From the NCBI GenBank assembly GCA_911728435.2, contig CAJVRQ020000074.1, positions 1 to 64,000 of the forward strand: a DNA stretch of 64,000 nucleotides, given 5' to 3'. Positions 25,025-37,126 of this stretch are shown here, piece after piece. This DNA is from Apoderus coryli. Its lineage: Eukaryota; Arthropoda; Insecta; Coleoptera; Attelabidae. Under the pieces are notes generated by a model, which was given only the letters and a program-made list of their open reading frames with translations, was not told the DNA's origin and did no database searches. Within the stretch, counting starts at the first letter, position 1. Each line of letters starts with the position of its first letter. Made by a program: the position numbers and the translations under genes.

Positions 25025-26946
25025 TTAATCTAATTTCTTTTCACTAATAAAATTTACTTTTAAATTCTAAGTGAGAAAACAGTTTTTTGGGAGCCATTTG
25101 AAAAGTTTAATTCTAAATAACAAAATTTTCGTAACAAAACGCGCTAAATCGTTCTAATTTGCTTTTTTATGCTTAATCTAATTTCTTTAGACTAATAAAA
25201 TTTACTTTTAAATTCTAAGTGAGAAAACAGCTTTTTGGCAGCCATTTGAACGTTTAATTCTAAATAACAAAATTTTAGTAACAAAACGCTCTAATACGTT
25301 CTAAATTGCTTTTTTATGCTTAATCTAATTTCTTTTCACTAATAAAATTTACTTTTAAATTCTAAGTGAGAAAACAGATTTTTGGGAGCCATTTGAAAAG
25401 TTTAATTCTAAATAACAAAATTTTAGTAACAAAACGCGCTAAATCGTTCTAATTTGCTTTTTTATGCTTAATCTAATTTCTTTTGACCAATAAAATTTAC
25501 TTTTAAATTCTAAGTGAGAAAACAGCTTTTTGGGAGCCATTTGAAAAGTTTAATTCTAAATAACAAAATTTTAGTAACAAAACGCTCTAATTCGTTCTAA
25601 TTTGCTTTTTTATGCTTAATCTAATTTCTTTTGACTAATAAAATTTACTTTTATATTCTAAGTGAGAAAACAGCTTTTTGGGAGCCATTTGAAAAGTTTA
25701 ATTCTAAATAACAAAATTTTAGTAACAAAACGCTCTAATTCGTTCTAATTTGCTTTTTTATGCTTAATCTAATTTCTTTAAACTAATAAAATTTACTTTT
25801 AAATTCTAAGTGAGAAAACAGCTTTTTGGGAGCCATTTGAAAAGTTTAATTCTAATTAACAAAATTTTAGTAACAAAACGCTCTAATTCGTTCTAATTTG
25901 CTTTTTTATGCTTAATCTAATTTCTTTTGACTAATAAAATTTACTTTTATATTCTAAGTGAGAAAACAGCTTTTTGGGAGCCATTTGAAAAGTTTAATTC
26001 TAAATAACAAAATTTTAGTAACAAAACGCGCTAAATCGTTCTAATTTGCTTTTTTATGCTTAATCTAATTTCTTTTGACTAATAAAATTTACTTTATATT
26101 CTAAGTGAGAAAACAGCTTTTTGGGCGCCATTTGAAAAGTTTAATTCTAAATAACAAAATTTTAGTAACAAAACGCTCTAATTGGTTCTAATTTGCTTTT
26201 TTATGCTTAATCTAATTTCTTTTGACTAATAAAATTTACTTTTAAATTCTAAGTGAGAAAACAGCTTTTTGGGAGCCATTTGAATAGTTTAATTCTAATT
26301 AACAAAATTTTAGTAACAAAACGCTCTAATTCGTTCTAATTTGCTTTTTTATGGTTAATCTAATTTCTTTTGACTAATAAAATTTACTTTTAAATTCTAA
26401 GTGAGAAAACAGCTTTTTGGGAGCCATTTGAAAAGTTCAATTCTAAATAACAAAATTTTAGTAACAAAACGCGCTAAATCGTTCTAATTTGCTTTTTTAT
26501 GCTTAATCTAATTTCTTTAGACTAATAGAATTTACTTTTAATTTCTAAGTGAGAAAACAGCTTTTTGGGAGCCATTTGAAACGTTTAATTCTAAATAACA
26601 ATATTTTAGTAACAAAACGCGCTAATTCGTTCTAAATTGCTTATTTTCGCTTAATCTAAGTTATTTTCACTAATAAAATTTACTTTTAAATTCTAAGTGA
26701 GGAAACAGCTTTTTGGGAGCCATTTGAAACGTTTAATTCTAAATAACAAAATTTTAGTAACAAACCGCGCTAATTCGTTCTAAATTGCTTATTTACGCTT
26801 AATCTAACTTATTTTCACTAATAAAATTTACTTTTAAATTCTAAGTGAGAAAACAGCTTTTTGGGAGCCATTTGAAAAGTTTAATTCTAATTAACAAAAT
26901 TTTAGTAACAAAACGCTCTAATACGTTCTAAATTGCTTTTTTATGC
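25025..26946 (+). repeat. 13-monomer HOR unit with N/I hybrid
   Basis: The order is A to H', K, L, M, N, then a hybrid monomer whose left half is N and right half is I (26799-26946). It is the 17-monomer unit shortened by 530 bp. Confidence 0.86.
26799..26946 (+). repeat. Hybrid monomer N/I
   Basis: The left part has acttattttcac as in N. The right part has ctaattaac and gctctaatacg as in I. It is followed by A. The deficit against the 17-monomer unit is 530 bp, which equals N2 plus S plus T plus U (148+87+147+148). Confidence 0.88.
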
Positions 26947-28128
26947 TTAATCTAATTTCTTTTCACTAATAAAATTTACTTTTAAATTCTAAGTGAGAAA
27001 ACAGTTTTTTGGGAGCCATTTGAAAAGTTTAATTCTAAATAACAAAATTTTCGTAACAAAACGCGCTAAATCGTTCTAATTTGCTTTTTTATGCTTAATC
27101 TAATTTCTTTAGACTAATAAAATTTACTTTTAAATTCTAAGTGAGAAAACAGCTTTTTGGCAGCCATTTGAACGTTTAATTCTAAATAACAAAATTTTAG
27201 TAACAAAACGCTCTAATACGTTCTAAATTGCTTTTTTATGCTTAATCTAATTTCTTTTCACTAATAAAATTTACTTTTAAATTCTAAGTGAGAAAACAGA
27301 TTTTTGGGAGCCATTTGAAAAGTTTAATTCTAAATAACAAAATTTTAGTAACAAAACGCGCTAAATCGTTCTAATTTGCTTTTTTATGCTTAATCTAATT
27401 TCTTTTGACCAATAAAATTTACTTTTAAATTCTAAGTGAGAAAACAGCTTTTTGGGAGCCATTTGAAAAGTTTAATTCTAAATAACAAAATTTTAGTAAC
27501 AAAACGCTCTAATTCGTTCTAATTTGCTTTTTTATGCTTAATCTAATTTCTTTTGACTAATAAAATTTACTTTTATATTCTAAGTGAGAAAACAGCTTTT
27601 TGGGAGCCATTTGAAAAGTTTAATTCTAAATAACAAAATTTTAGTAACAAAACGCTCTAATTCGTTCTAATTTGCTTTTTTATGCTTAATCTAATTTCTT
27701 TAAACTAATAAAATTTACTTTTAAATTCTAAGTGAGAAAACAGCTTTTTGGGAGCCATTTGAAAAGTTTAATTCTAATTAACAAAATTTTAGTAACAAAA
27801 CGCTCTAATTCGTTCTAATTTGCTTTTTTATGCTTAATCTAATTTCTTTTGACTAATAAAATTTACTTTTATATTCTAAGTGAGAAAACAGCTTTTTGGG
27901 AGCCATTTGAAAAGTTTAATTCTAAATAACAAAATTTTAGTAACAAAACGCGCTAAATCGTTCTAATTTGCTTTTTTATGCTTAATCTAATTTCTTTTGA
28001 CTAATAAAATTTACTTTATATTCTAAGTGAGAAAACAGCTTTTTGGGCGCCATTTGAAAAGTTTAATTCTAAATAACAAAATTTTAGTAACAAAACGCTC
28101 TAATTGGTTCTAATTTGCTTTTTTATGC

Positions 28129-28276
28129 TTAATCTAATTTCTTTTGACTAATAAAATTTACTTTTAAATTCTAAGTGAGAAAACAGCTTTTTGGGAGCCA
28201 TTTGAATAGTTTAATTCTAATTAACAAAATTTTAGTAACAAAACGCTCTAATTCGTTCTAATTTGCTTTTTTATGG
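28129..28276 (+). repeat. Monomer type K (gaatag, ends tatgg)
   Basis: K has gaatagttt, ctaattaac, gctctaattcg and ends tatgg rather than tatgc. A sister form K' with gaaaag but the same tatgg end occurs at 31997 and 35867. Confidence 0.85.
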
Positions 28277-28424
28277 TTAATCTAATTTCTTTTGACTAAT
28301 AAAATTTACTTTTAAATTCTAAGTGAGAAAACAGCTTTTTGGGAGCCATTTGAAAAGTTCAATTCTAAATAACAAAATTTTAGTAACAAAACGCGCTAAA
28401 TCGTTCTAATTTGCTTTTTTATGC
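28277..28424 (+). repeat. Monomer type L (gaaaagttc)
   Basis: L is marked by gaaaagttcaattc and gcgctaaatcg. It nearly always stands between K or V and M. Confidence 0.85.
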
Positions 28425-28572
28425 TTAATCTAATTTCTTTAGACTAATAGAATTTACTTTTAATTTCTAAGTGAGAAAACAGCTTTTTGGGAGCCATTTG
28501 AAACGTTTAATTCTAAATAACAATATTTTAGTAACAAAACGCGCTAATTCGTTCTAAATTGCTTATTTACGC
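28425..28572 (+). repeat. Monomer type M (taatag, aacaat)
   Basis: M has tttagactaatag, ttttaatttc, gaaacg, aaataacaat, gcgctaattcg and the acgc ending. Two sub-forms exist, with tagaattt or tagaaatt; the second prevails after 43.9 kb and also occurs near 15440 and 23420. Confidence 0.86.
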
Positions 28573-28720
28573 TTAATCTAACTTATTTTCACTAATAAAA
28601 TTTACTTTTAAATTTTAAGTGAGGAAACAGCTTTTTGGGAGCCATTTGAAACGTTTAATTCTAAATAACAAAATTTTAGTAACAAAACGCGCTAATTCGT
28701 TCTAAATTGCTTATTTACGC
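28573..28720 (+). repeat. Monomer type N (acttattttcac, gaggaaac)
   Basis: N begins ttaatctaacttattttcac, has gtgaggaaac and gaaacg, and ends gcgctaattcg, aaattgc, ttatttacgc. The next copy (28721-28868) has aaaccgcgc instead of aaaacgcgc. N often occurs as a tandem pair. N is the likely parent of the 87-bp monomer S because both begin the same way. Confidence 0.86.
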
Positions 28721-28868
28721 TTAATCTAACTTATTTTCACTAATAAAATTTACTTTTAAATTCTAAGTGAGGAAACAGCTTTTTGGGAGCCATTTGAAAC
28801 GTTTAATTCTAAATAACAAAATTTTAGTAACAAACCGCGCTAATTCGTTCTAAATTGCTTATTTACGC

Positions 28869-28955
28869 TTAATCTAACTTATTTTCACTAATAAAATCAA
28901 TAACAAAATTTTAGTAACAAAACGCACTAATACGTTCTAAATTGCTTTTTTATGC
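28869..28955 (+). repeat. 87-bp monomer S, copy 3
   Basis: It is the first S after a gap of about 21 kb, placed after an N pair and before T in the 17-monomer unit. Confidence 0.95.
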
Positions 28956-29102
28956 TTAATCTAATTTCTTTTGACTAATAAAATTTACTTTTAAATTCTA
29001 AGTGAGAAAACAGCTTTTTGGGAGCCATTTGAACGTTTAATTCTAAATAACAAAATTTTAGTAACAAAACGCGCTAATTCGTTCTAATTTGCTTTTTTAT
29101 GC
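28956..29102 (+). repeat. Monomer type T (gaacg with gcgctaattcg, 147 bp)
   Basis: T follows the 87-bp monomer S. It has tttgact, gggagcc, gaacgttt and gcgctaattcg then ctaatttgc. A relative T' (36694-36840) has ggcagccctttgaacg and acacaacgcgc and is also placed directly after S. Confidence 0.83.
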
Positions 29103-29398
29103 TTAATCTAATTTCTTTTGACTAATAAAATTTACTTTTAAATTCTAAGTGAGAAAACAGCTTTTTGGGAGCCATTTGAAAAGTTTAATTCTAAATAACA
29201 AAATTTTAGTAACAAAACGCTCTAATTCGTTCTAATTTGCTTTTTTATGCTTAATCTAATTTCTTTTGACTAATAAAATTTACTTTTAAATTCTAAGTGA
29301 GAAAACAGCTTTTTGGGAGCCATTTGAAAAGTTTAATTCTAATTAACAAAATTTTAGTAACAAAACGCTCTAATACGTTCTAAATTGCTTTTTTATGC

Positions 29399-31258
29399 TT
29401 AATCTAATTTCTTTTCACTAATAAAATTTACTTTTAAATTCTAAGTGAGAAAACAGTTTTTTGGGAGCCATTTGAAAAGTTTAATTCTAAATAACAAAAT
29501 TTTCGTAACAAAACGCGCTAAATCGTTCTAATTTGCTTTTTTATGCTTAATCTAATTTCTTTAGACTAATAAAATTTACTTTTAAATTCTAAGTGAGAAA
29601 ACAGCTTTTTGGCAGCCATTTGAACGTTTAATTCTAAATAACAAAATTTTAGTAACAAAACGCTCTAATACGTTCTAAATTGCTTTTTTATGCTTAATCT
29701 AATTTCTTTTCACTAATAAAATTTACTTTTAAATTCTAAGTGAGAAAACAGATTTTTGGGAGCCATTTGAAAAGTTTAATTCTAAATAACAAAATTTTAG
29801 TAACAAAACGCGCTAAATCGTTCTAATTTGCTTTTTTATGCTTAATCTAATTTCTTTTGACTAATAAAATTTACTTTATATTCTAAGTGAGAAAACAGCT
29901 TTTTGGGCGCCATTTGAAAAGTTTAATTCTAAATAACAAAATTTTAGTAACAAAACGCTCTAATTGGTTCTAATTTGCTTTTTTATGCTTAATCTAATTT
30001 CTTTTGACTAATAAAATTTACTTTTAAATTCTAAGTGAGAAAACAGCTTTTTGGGAGCCATTTGAATAGTTTAATTCTAATTAACAAAATTTTAGTAACA
30101 AAACGCTCTAATTCGTTCTAATTTGCTTTTTTATGGTTAATCTAATTTCTTTTGACTAATAAAATTTACTTTTAAATTCTAAGTGAGAAAACAGCTTTTT
30201 GGGAGCCATTTGAAAAGTTCAATTCTAAATAACAAAATTTTAGTAACAAAACGCGCTAAATCGTTCTAATTTGCTTTTTTATGCTTAATCTAATTTCTTT
30301 AGACTAATAGAATTTACTTTTAATTTCTAAGTGAGAAAACAGCTTTTTGGGAGCCATTTGAAACGTTTAATTCTAAATAACAATATTTTAGTAACAAAAC
30401 GCGCTAATTCGTTCTAAATTGCTTATTTACGCTTAATCTAACTTATTTTCACTAATAAAATTTACTTTTAAATTTTAAGTGAGGAAACAGCTTTTTGGGA
30501 GCCATTTGAAACGTTTAATTCTAAATAACAAAATTTTAGTAACAAACCGCGCTAATTCGTTCTAAATTGCTTATTTACGCTTAATCTAACTTATTTTCAC
30601 TAATAAAATTTACTTTTAAATTCTAAGTGAGGAAACAGCTTTTTGGGAGCCATTTGAAACGTTTAATTCTAAATAACAAAATTTTAGTAACAAACCGCGC
30701 TAATTCGTTCTAAATTGCTTATTTACGCTTAATCTAACTTATTTTCACTAATAAAATCAATAACAAAATTTTAGTAACAAAACGCACTAATACGTTCTAA
30801 ATTGCTTTTTTATGCTTAATCTAATTTCTTTTGACTAATAAAATTTACTTTTAAATTCTAAGTGAGAAAACAGCTTTTTGGGAGCCATTTGAACGTTTAA
30901 TTCTAAATAACAAAATTTTAGTAACAAAACGCGCTAATTCGTTCTAATTTGCTTTTTTATGCTTAATCTAATTTCTTTTGACTAATAAAATTTACTTTTA
31001 TATTCTAAGTGAGAAAACAGCTTTTTGGGAGCCATTTGAAAAGTTTAATTCTAAATAACAAAATTTTAGTAACAAAACGCTCTAATTCGTTCTAATTTGC
31101 TTTTTTATGCTTAATCTAATTTCTTTTGACTAATAAAATTTACTTTTAAATTCTAAGTGAGAAAACAGCTTTTTGGGAGCCATTTGAAAAGTTTAATTCT
31201 AATTAACAAAATTTTAGTAACAAAACGCTCTAATACGTTCTAAATTGCTTTTTTATGC
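29399..31258 (+). repeat. 13-monomer HOR unit lacking D-E-F-G
   Basis: The order is A-B-C-H'-K-L-M-N-N-S-T-E-I. It is 592 bp (four monomers) shorter than the unit at 26947. C is joined directly to H' at 29841/29842, with no partial monomer at the join. Confidence 0.88.
30729..30815 (+). repeat. 87-bp monomer S, copy 4
   Basis: It is 1860 bp after copy 3, in the unit that lacks D-E-F-G. Confidence 0.95.
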
Positions 31259-32736
31259 TTAATCTAATTTCTTTTCACTAATAAAATTTACTTTTAAATT
31301 CTAAGTGAGAAAACAGTTTTTTGGGAGCCATTTGAAAAGTTTAATTCTAAATAACAAAATTTTCGTAACAAAACGCGCTAAATCGTTCTAATTTGCTTTT
31401 TTATGCTTAATCTAATTTCTTTAGACTAATAAAATTTACTTTTAAATTCTAAGTGAGAAAACAGCTTTTTGGCAGCCATTTGAACGTTTAATTCTAAATA
31501 ACAAAATTTTAGTAACAAAACGCTCTAATACGTTCTAAATTGCTTTTTTATGCTTAATCTAATTTCTTTTCACTAATAAAATTTACTTTTAAATTCTAAG
31601 TGAGAAAACAGATTTTTGGGAGCCATTTGAAAAGTTTAATTCTAAATAACAAAATTTTAGTAACAAAACGCGCTAAATCGTTCTAATTTGCTTTTTTATG
31701 CTTAATCTAATTTCTTTTGACCAATAAAATTTACTTTTAAATTCTAAGTGAGAAAACAGCTTTTTGGGAGCCATTTGAAAAGTTTAATTCTAAATAACAA
31801 AATTTTAGTAACAAAACGCGCTAAATCGTTCTAATTTGCTTTTTTATGCTTAATCTAATTTCTTTTGACTAATAAAATTTACTTTATATTCTAAGTGAGA
31901 AAACAGCTTTTTGGGCGCCATTTGAAAAGTTTAATTCTAAATAACAAAATTTTAGTAACAAAACGCTCTAATTGGTTCTAATTTGCTTTTTTATGCTTAA
32001 TCTAATTTCTTTTGACTAATAAAATTTACTTTTAAATTCTAAGTGAGAAAACAGCTTTTTGGGAGCCATTTGAAAAGTTTAATTCTAATTAACAAAATTT
32101 TAGTAACAAAACGCTCTAATTCGTTCTAATTTGCTTTTTTATGGTTAATCTAATTTCTTTTGACTAATAAAATTTACTTTTAAATTCTAAGTGAGAAAAC
32201 AGCTTTTTGGGAGCCATTTGAAAAGTTCAATTCTAAATAACAAAATTTTAGTAACAAAACGCGCTAAATCGTTCTAATTTGCTTTTTTATGCTTAATCTA
32301 ATTTCTTTAGACTAATAGAATTTACTTTTAATTTCTAAGTGAGAAAACAGCTTTTTGGGAGCCATTTGAAACGTTTAATTCTAAATAACAATATTTTAGT
32401 AACAAAACGCGCTAATTCGTTCTAAATTGCTTATTTACGCTTAATCTAACTTATTTTCACTAATAAAATTTACTTTTAAATTCTAAGTGAGGAAACAGCT
32501 TTTTGGGAGCCATTTGAAACGTTTAATTCTAAATAACAAAATTTTAGTAACAAACCGCACTAATTCGTTCTAAATTGCTTATTTACGCTTAATCTAACTT
32601 ATTTTCACTAATAAAATTTACTTTTAAATTCTAAGTGAGGAAACAGCTTTTTGGGAGCCATTTGAAACGTTTAATTCTAAATAACAAAATTTTAGTAACA
32701 AACCGCGCTAATTCGTTCTAAATTGCTTATTTACGC
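31259..32736 (+). repeat. A-initiated HOR block with D/G hybrid
   Basis: The order is A-B-C-(D/G)-H'-K'-L-M-N-N. The hybrid at 31702-31849 has the tttgacc left half of D and gcgctaaatcg of G. This is the last type A before 60.3 kb. Confidence 0.86.
31702..31849 (+). repeat. Hybrid monomer D/G
   Basis: The left half is tttgacc with aaattc (D) and the right half is gcgctaaatcg (G). It is followed by H', as G normally is. E, F and one further monomer equivalent are lost. Confidence 0.85.
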
Positions 32737-32823
32737 TTAATCTAACTTATTTTCACTAATAAAATCAATAACAAAATTTTAGTAACAAAACGCACTAATA
32801 CGTTCTAAATTGCTTTTTTATGC
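32737..32823 (+). repeat. 87-bp monomer S, copy 5
   Basis: It follows an N pair in which the first N has aaaccgcac. Confidence 0.95.
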
Positions 32824-34597
32824 TTAATCTAATTTCTTTTGACTAATAAAATTTACTTTTAAATTCTAAGTGAGAAAACAGCTTTTTGGGAGCCATTTGA
32901 ACGTTTAATTCTAAATAACAAAATTTTAGTAACAAAACGCGCTAAATCGTTCTAATTTGCTTTTTTATGCTTAATCTAATTTCTTTTGACTAATAAAATT
33001 TACTTTTATATTCTAAGTGAGAAAACAGCTTTTTGGGAGCCATTTGAAAAGTTTAATTCTAAATAACAAAATTTTAGTAACAAAACGCTCTAATTCGTTC
33101 TAATTTGCTTTTTTATGCTTAATCTAATTTCTTTTGACTAATAAAATTTACTTTTATATTCTAAGTGAGAAAACAGCTTTTTGGGAGCCATTTGAAAAGT
33201 TTAATTCTAAATAACAAAATTTTAGTAACAAAACGCTCTAATTCGTTCTAATTTGCTTTTTTATGCTTAATCTAATTTCTTTTGACTAATAAAATTTACT
33301 TTTATATTCTAAGTGAGAAAACAGCTTTTTGGGAGCCATTTGAAAAGTTTAATTCTAAATAACAAAATTTTAGTAACAAAACGCTCTAATTCGTTCTAAT
33401 TTGCTTTTTTATGCTTAATCTAATTTCTTTTGACTAATAAAATTTACTTTTAAATTCTAAGTGAGAAAACAGCTTTTTGGGAGCCATTTGAAAAGTTTAA
33501 TTCTAATTAACAAAATTTTAGTAACAAAACGCTCTAATTCGTTCTAATTTGCTTTTTTATGCTTAATCTAATTTCTTTTGACTAATAAAATTTACTTTTA
33601 TATTCTAAGTGAGAAAACAGCTTTTTGGGAGCCATTTGAAAAGTTTAATTCTAAATAACAAAATTTTAGTAACAAAACGCGCTAAATCGTTCTAATTTGC
33701 TTTTTTATGCTTAATCTAATTTCTTTTGACTAATAAAATTTACTTTATATTCTAAGTGAGAAAACAGCTTTTTGGGCGCCATTTGAAAAGTTTAATTCTA
33801 AATAACAAAATTTTAGTAACAAAACGCTCTAATTGGTTCTAATTTGCTTTTTTATGCTTAATCTAATTTCTTTTGACTAATAAAATTTACTTTTAAATTC
33901 TAAGTGAGAAAACAGCTTTTTGGGAGCCATTTGAAAAGTTTAATTCTAATTAACAAAATTTTAGTAACAAAACGCTCTAATTCGTTCTAATTTGCTTTTT
34001 TATGGTTAATCTAATTTCTTTTGACTAATAAAATTTACTTTTAAATTCTAAGTGAGAAAACAGCTTTTTGGGAGCCATTTGAAAAGTTCAATTCTAAATA
34101 ACAAAATTTTAGTAACAAAACGCGCTAAATCGTTCTAATTTGCTTTTTTATGCTTAATCTAATTTCTTTAGACTAATAGAATTTACTTTTAATTTCTAAG
34201 TGAGAAAACAGCTTTTTGGGAGCCATTTGAAACGTTTAATTCTAAATAACAAAATTTTAGTAACAAAACGCGCTAATTCGTTCTAAATTGCTTATTTACG
34301 CTTAATCTAACTTATTTTCACTAATAAAATTTACTTTTAAATTCTAAGTGAGGAAACAGCTTTTTGGGAGCCATTTGAAACGTTTAATTCTAAATAACAA
34401 AATTTTAGTAACAAACCGCGCTAATTCGTTCTAAATTGCTTATTTACGCTTAATCTAACTTATTTTCACTAATAAAATTTACTTTTAAATTCTAAGTGAG
34501 GAAACAGCTTTTTGGGAGCCATTTGAAACGTTTAATTCTAAATAACAAAATTTTAGTAACAAACCGCGCTAATTCGTTCTAAATTGCTTATTTACGC
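32737..34597 (+). repeat. S-initiated HOR unit, 1861 bp
   Basis: The order is S, T-like, E, E, E, an I/F-like attaac monomer, G, H', K', L, M, N, N. Triplication of E takes the place of the A-to-F stretch of the earlier family. Confidence 0.82.
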
Positions 34598-34684
34598 TTA
34601 ATCTAACTTATTTTCACTAATAAAATCAATAACAAAATTTTAGTAACAAAACGCACTAATACGTTCTAAATTGCTTTTTTATGC
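34598..34684 (+). repeat. 87-bp monomer S, copy 6
   Basis: It follows an N pair and is followed by T. Confidence 0.95.
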
Positions 34685-35718
34685 TTAATCTAATTTCTTT
34701 TGACTAATAAAATTTACTTTTAAATTCTAAGTGAGAAAACAGCTTTTTGGGAGCCATTTGAACGTTTAATTCTAAATAACAAAATTTTAGTAACAAAACG
34801 CGCTAATTCGTTCTAATTTGCTTTTTTATGCTTAATCTAATTTCTTTTGACTAATAAAATTTACTTTTAAATTCTAAGTGAGAAAACAGCTTTTTGGGAG
34901 CCATTTGAAAAGTTTAATTCTAAATAACAAAATTTTAGTAACAAAACGCTCTAATTCGTTCTAATTTGCTTTTTTATGCTTAATCTAATTTCTTTTGACT
35001 AATAAAATTTACTTTTATATTCTAAGTGAGAAAACAGCTTTTTGGGAGCCATTTGAAAAGTTTAATTCTAAATAACAAAATTTTAGTAACAAAACGCTCT
35101 AATTCGTTCTAATTTGCTTTTTTATGCTTAATCTAATTTCTTTTGACTAATAAAATTTACTTTTATATTCTAAGTGAGAAAACAGCTTTTTGGGAGCCAT
35201 TTGAAAAGTTTAATTCTAAATAACAAAATTTTAGTAACAAAACGCTCTAATTCGTTCTAATTTGCTTTTTTATGCTTAATCTAATTTCTTTTGACTAATA
35301 AAATTTACTTTTAAATTCTAAGTGAGAAAACAGCTTTTTGGGAGCCATTTGAAAGGTTTAATTCTAATTAACAAAATTTTAGTAACAAAACGCTCTAATT
35401 CGTTCTAATTTGCTTTTTTATGCTTAATCTAATTTCTTTTGACTAATAAAATTTACTTTTATATTCTAAGTGAGAAAACAGCTTTTTGGGAGCCATTTGA
35501 AAAGTTTAATTCTAAATAACAAAATTTTAGTAACAAAACGCGCTAAATCGTTCTAATTTGCTTTTTTATGCTTAATCTAATTTCTTTTGACTAATAAAAT
35601 TTACTTTATATTCTAAGTGAGAAAACAGCTTTTTGGGCGCCATTTGAAAAGTTTAATTCTAAATAACAAAATTTTAGTAACAAAACGCTCTAATTCGTTC
35701 TAATTTGCTTTTTTATGC

Positions 35719-35866
35719 TTAATCTAATTTTTTTTGACTAATAAAATTTACTTTTATATTCTAAGTGAGAAAACAGCTTTTTGGGCGCCATTTGAAAAGT
35801 TTAATTCTAAATAACAAAATTTTAGTAACAAAACGCTCTAATTGGTTCTAATTTGCTTTTTTATGC
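35719..35866 (+). repeat. Monomer type V (T8 run, gggcgcc)
   Basis: V has ctaattttttttgact (a C to T change creating a T8 run), tatattc, the core gggcgcc and gctctaattgg. It is frequent from 35.7 to 57 kb and also occurs at 7497, 7880, about 15117 and about 23100. Confidence 0.84.
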
Positions 35867-36014
35867 TTAATCTAATTTCTTTTGACTAATAAAATTTACT
35901 TTTAAATTCTAAGTGAGAAAACAGCTTTTTGGGAGCCATTTGAAAAGTTTAATTCTAATTAACAAAATTTTAGTAACAAAACGCTCTAATTCGTTCTAAT
36001 TTGCTTTTTTATGG

Positions 36015-36162
36015 TTAATCTAATTTCTTTTCACTAATAAAATTTACTTTTAAATTCTAAGTGAGGAAACAGCTTTTTGGGAGCCATTTGAAAAGTTTAA
36101 TTCTAATTAACAAAATTTTAGTAACAAAACGCTCTAATTCGTTCTAATTTGCTTTTTTATGC
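36015..36162 (+). repeat. Monomer type W (ttttcac, gaggaaac, attaac)
   Basis: W joins an A/C-like start (ttttcac) to the N-like gtgaggaaac and an F/I-like ctaattaac. It follows K' in the 2.0 kb HOR, for example here and at 62930. It looks like a mosaic of earlier types. Confidence 0.78.
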
Positions 36163-36310
36163 TTAATCTAATTTCTTTTGACTAATAAAATTTACTTTTA
36201 AATTCTAAGTGAGAAAACAGCTTTTTGGGAGCCATTTGAAAAGTTTAATTCTAAATAACGAAATTTTAGTAACAAAACGCGCTAAATCGTTTTAATTTGC
36301 TTTTTTATGC
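36163..36310 (+). repeat. Monomer type X/O (aataacgaa, cgttttaat)
   Basis: The right half aataacgaaatttt with gcgctaaatcgttttaat is the O signature. Here it is joined to a tttgact left half (X). The copy at 36841-36988 has the acttattttcac left half (O). Confidence 0.8.
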
Positions 36311-36458
36311 TTAATCTAATTTCTTTAGACTAATAAAATTTACTTTTAAATTCTAAGTGAGAAAACAGCTTTTTGGCAGCCATTTGAAAAGTTTAATTCT
36401 AAATAACAAAATTTTAGTAACAAAACGCGCTAAATCGTTCTAATTTGCTTTTTTATGC

Positions 36459-36606
36459 TTAATCTAATTTCTTTTGACCAATAAAATTTACTTTGAAATT
36501 CTAAGTGAGAAAACAGCTTTTTGGGAACCATTTGAAAAGTTTAATTCTAAATAACAAAATTTTAGTAACAAAACGCTCTAATTCGTTCTAATTTGCTTTT
36601 TTACGC
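36459..36606 (+). repeat. Monomer type Y (actttgaaattc, gggaacc)
   Basis: Y has tttgacc, actttgaaattc, the core variant gggaacc, gctctaattcg and an acgc ending. In most copies it directly precedes the 87-bp monomer S, for example before 36607, 40631, 42344, 44369, 52448, 54605, 57207 and 63522. Confidence 0.82.
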
Positions 36607-36693
36607 TTAATCTAACTTATTTTCACTAATAAAATCAATAACAAAATTTTAGTAACAAAACGCACTAATACGTTCTAAATTGCTTTTTTATGC
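36607..36693 (+). repeat. 87-bp monomer S, copy 7
   Basis: It is the first copy preceded by Y rather than N, and is followed by T'. Confidence 0.95.
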
Positions 36694-36988
36694 TTAATCT
36701 AATTTCTTTTGACTAATAAAATTTACTTTTAAATTCTAAGTGAGAAAACAGCTTTTTGGCAGCCCTTTGAACGTTTAATTCTAAATAACAAAATTTTAGT
36801 AACACAACGCGCTAATTCGTTCTAAATTGCTTATTTACGCTTAATCTAACTTATTTTCACTAATAAAATTTACTTTTAAATTCTAAGTGAGAAAACAGCT
36901 TTTTGGGAGCCATTTGAAAAGTTTAATTCTAAATAACGAAATTTTAGTAACAAAACGCGCTAAATCGTTTTAATTTGCTTTTTTATGC

Positions 36989-37126
36989 TTAATCTAATTT
37001 CTTTAGACTAATAAAATTTACTTTTAAATTCTAAGTGAGAAAACAGCTTTTTGGCAGCCATTTGAAAAGTATAACAAAATTTTAGTAACAAAACGCTCTA
37101 ATTGGTTCTAATTTGCTTTTTTATGC
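36989..37126 (+). repeat. 138-bp monomer with 10-bp deletion
   Basis: gaaaagt runs directly into ataacaaaa at 37070/37071, with ttaattctaa missing. The core is ggcagcc and the end is gctctaattgg, a combination not seen in its relatives, so an exchange may have accompanied the deletion. Confidence 0.9.

Larger units (their letters stand above)
26947..29398 (+). repeat. 17-monomer HOR unit, 2452 bp (type example)
   Basis: The order is A-B-C-D-E-F-G-H'-K-L-M-N-N-S-T-U-I, where S is the 87-bp monomer. The sum of individual monomer lengths reproduces 2452 bp exactly. Confidence 0.9.
34598..36606 (+). repeat. 2.0-kb HOR unit, 13 monomers plus S
   Basis: The order is S-T-U-E-E-F-G-H-V-K'-W-X-B'-Y. 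The monomer lengths sum to the unit length exactly. It is the type example of the family that recurs at 38622, 40631 and 61513. Confidence 0.86.
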
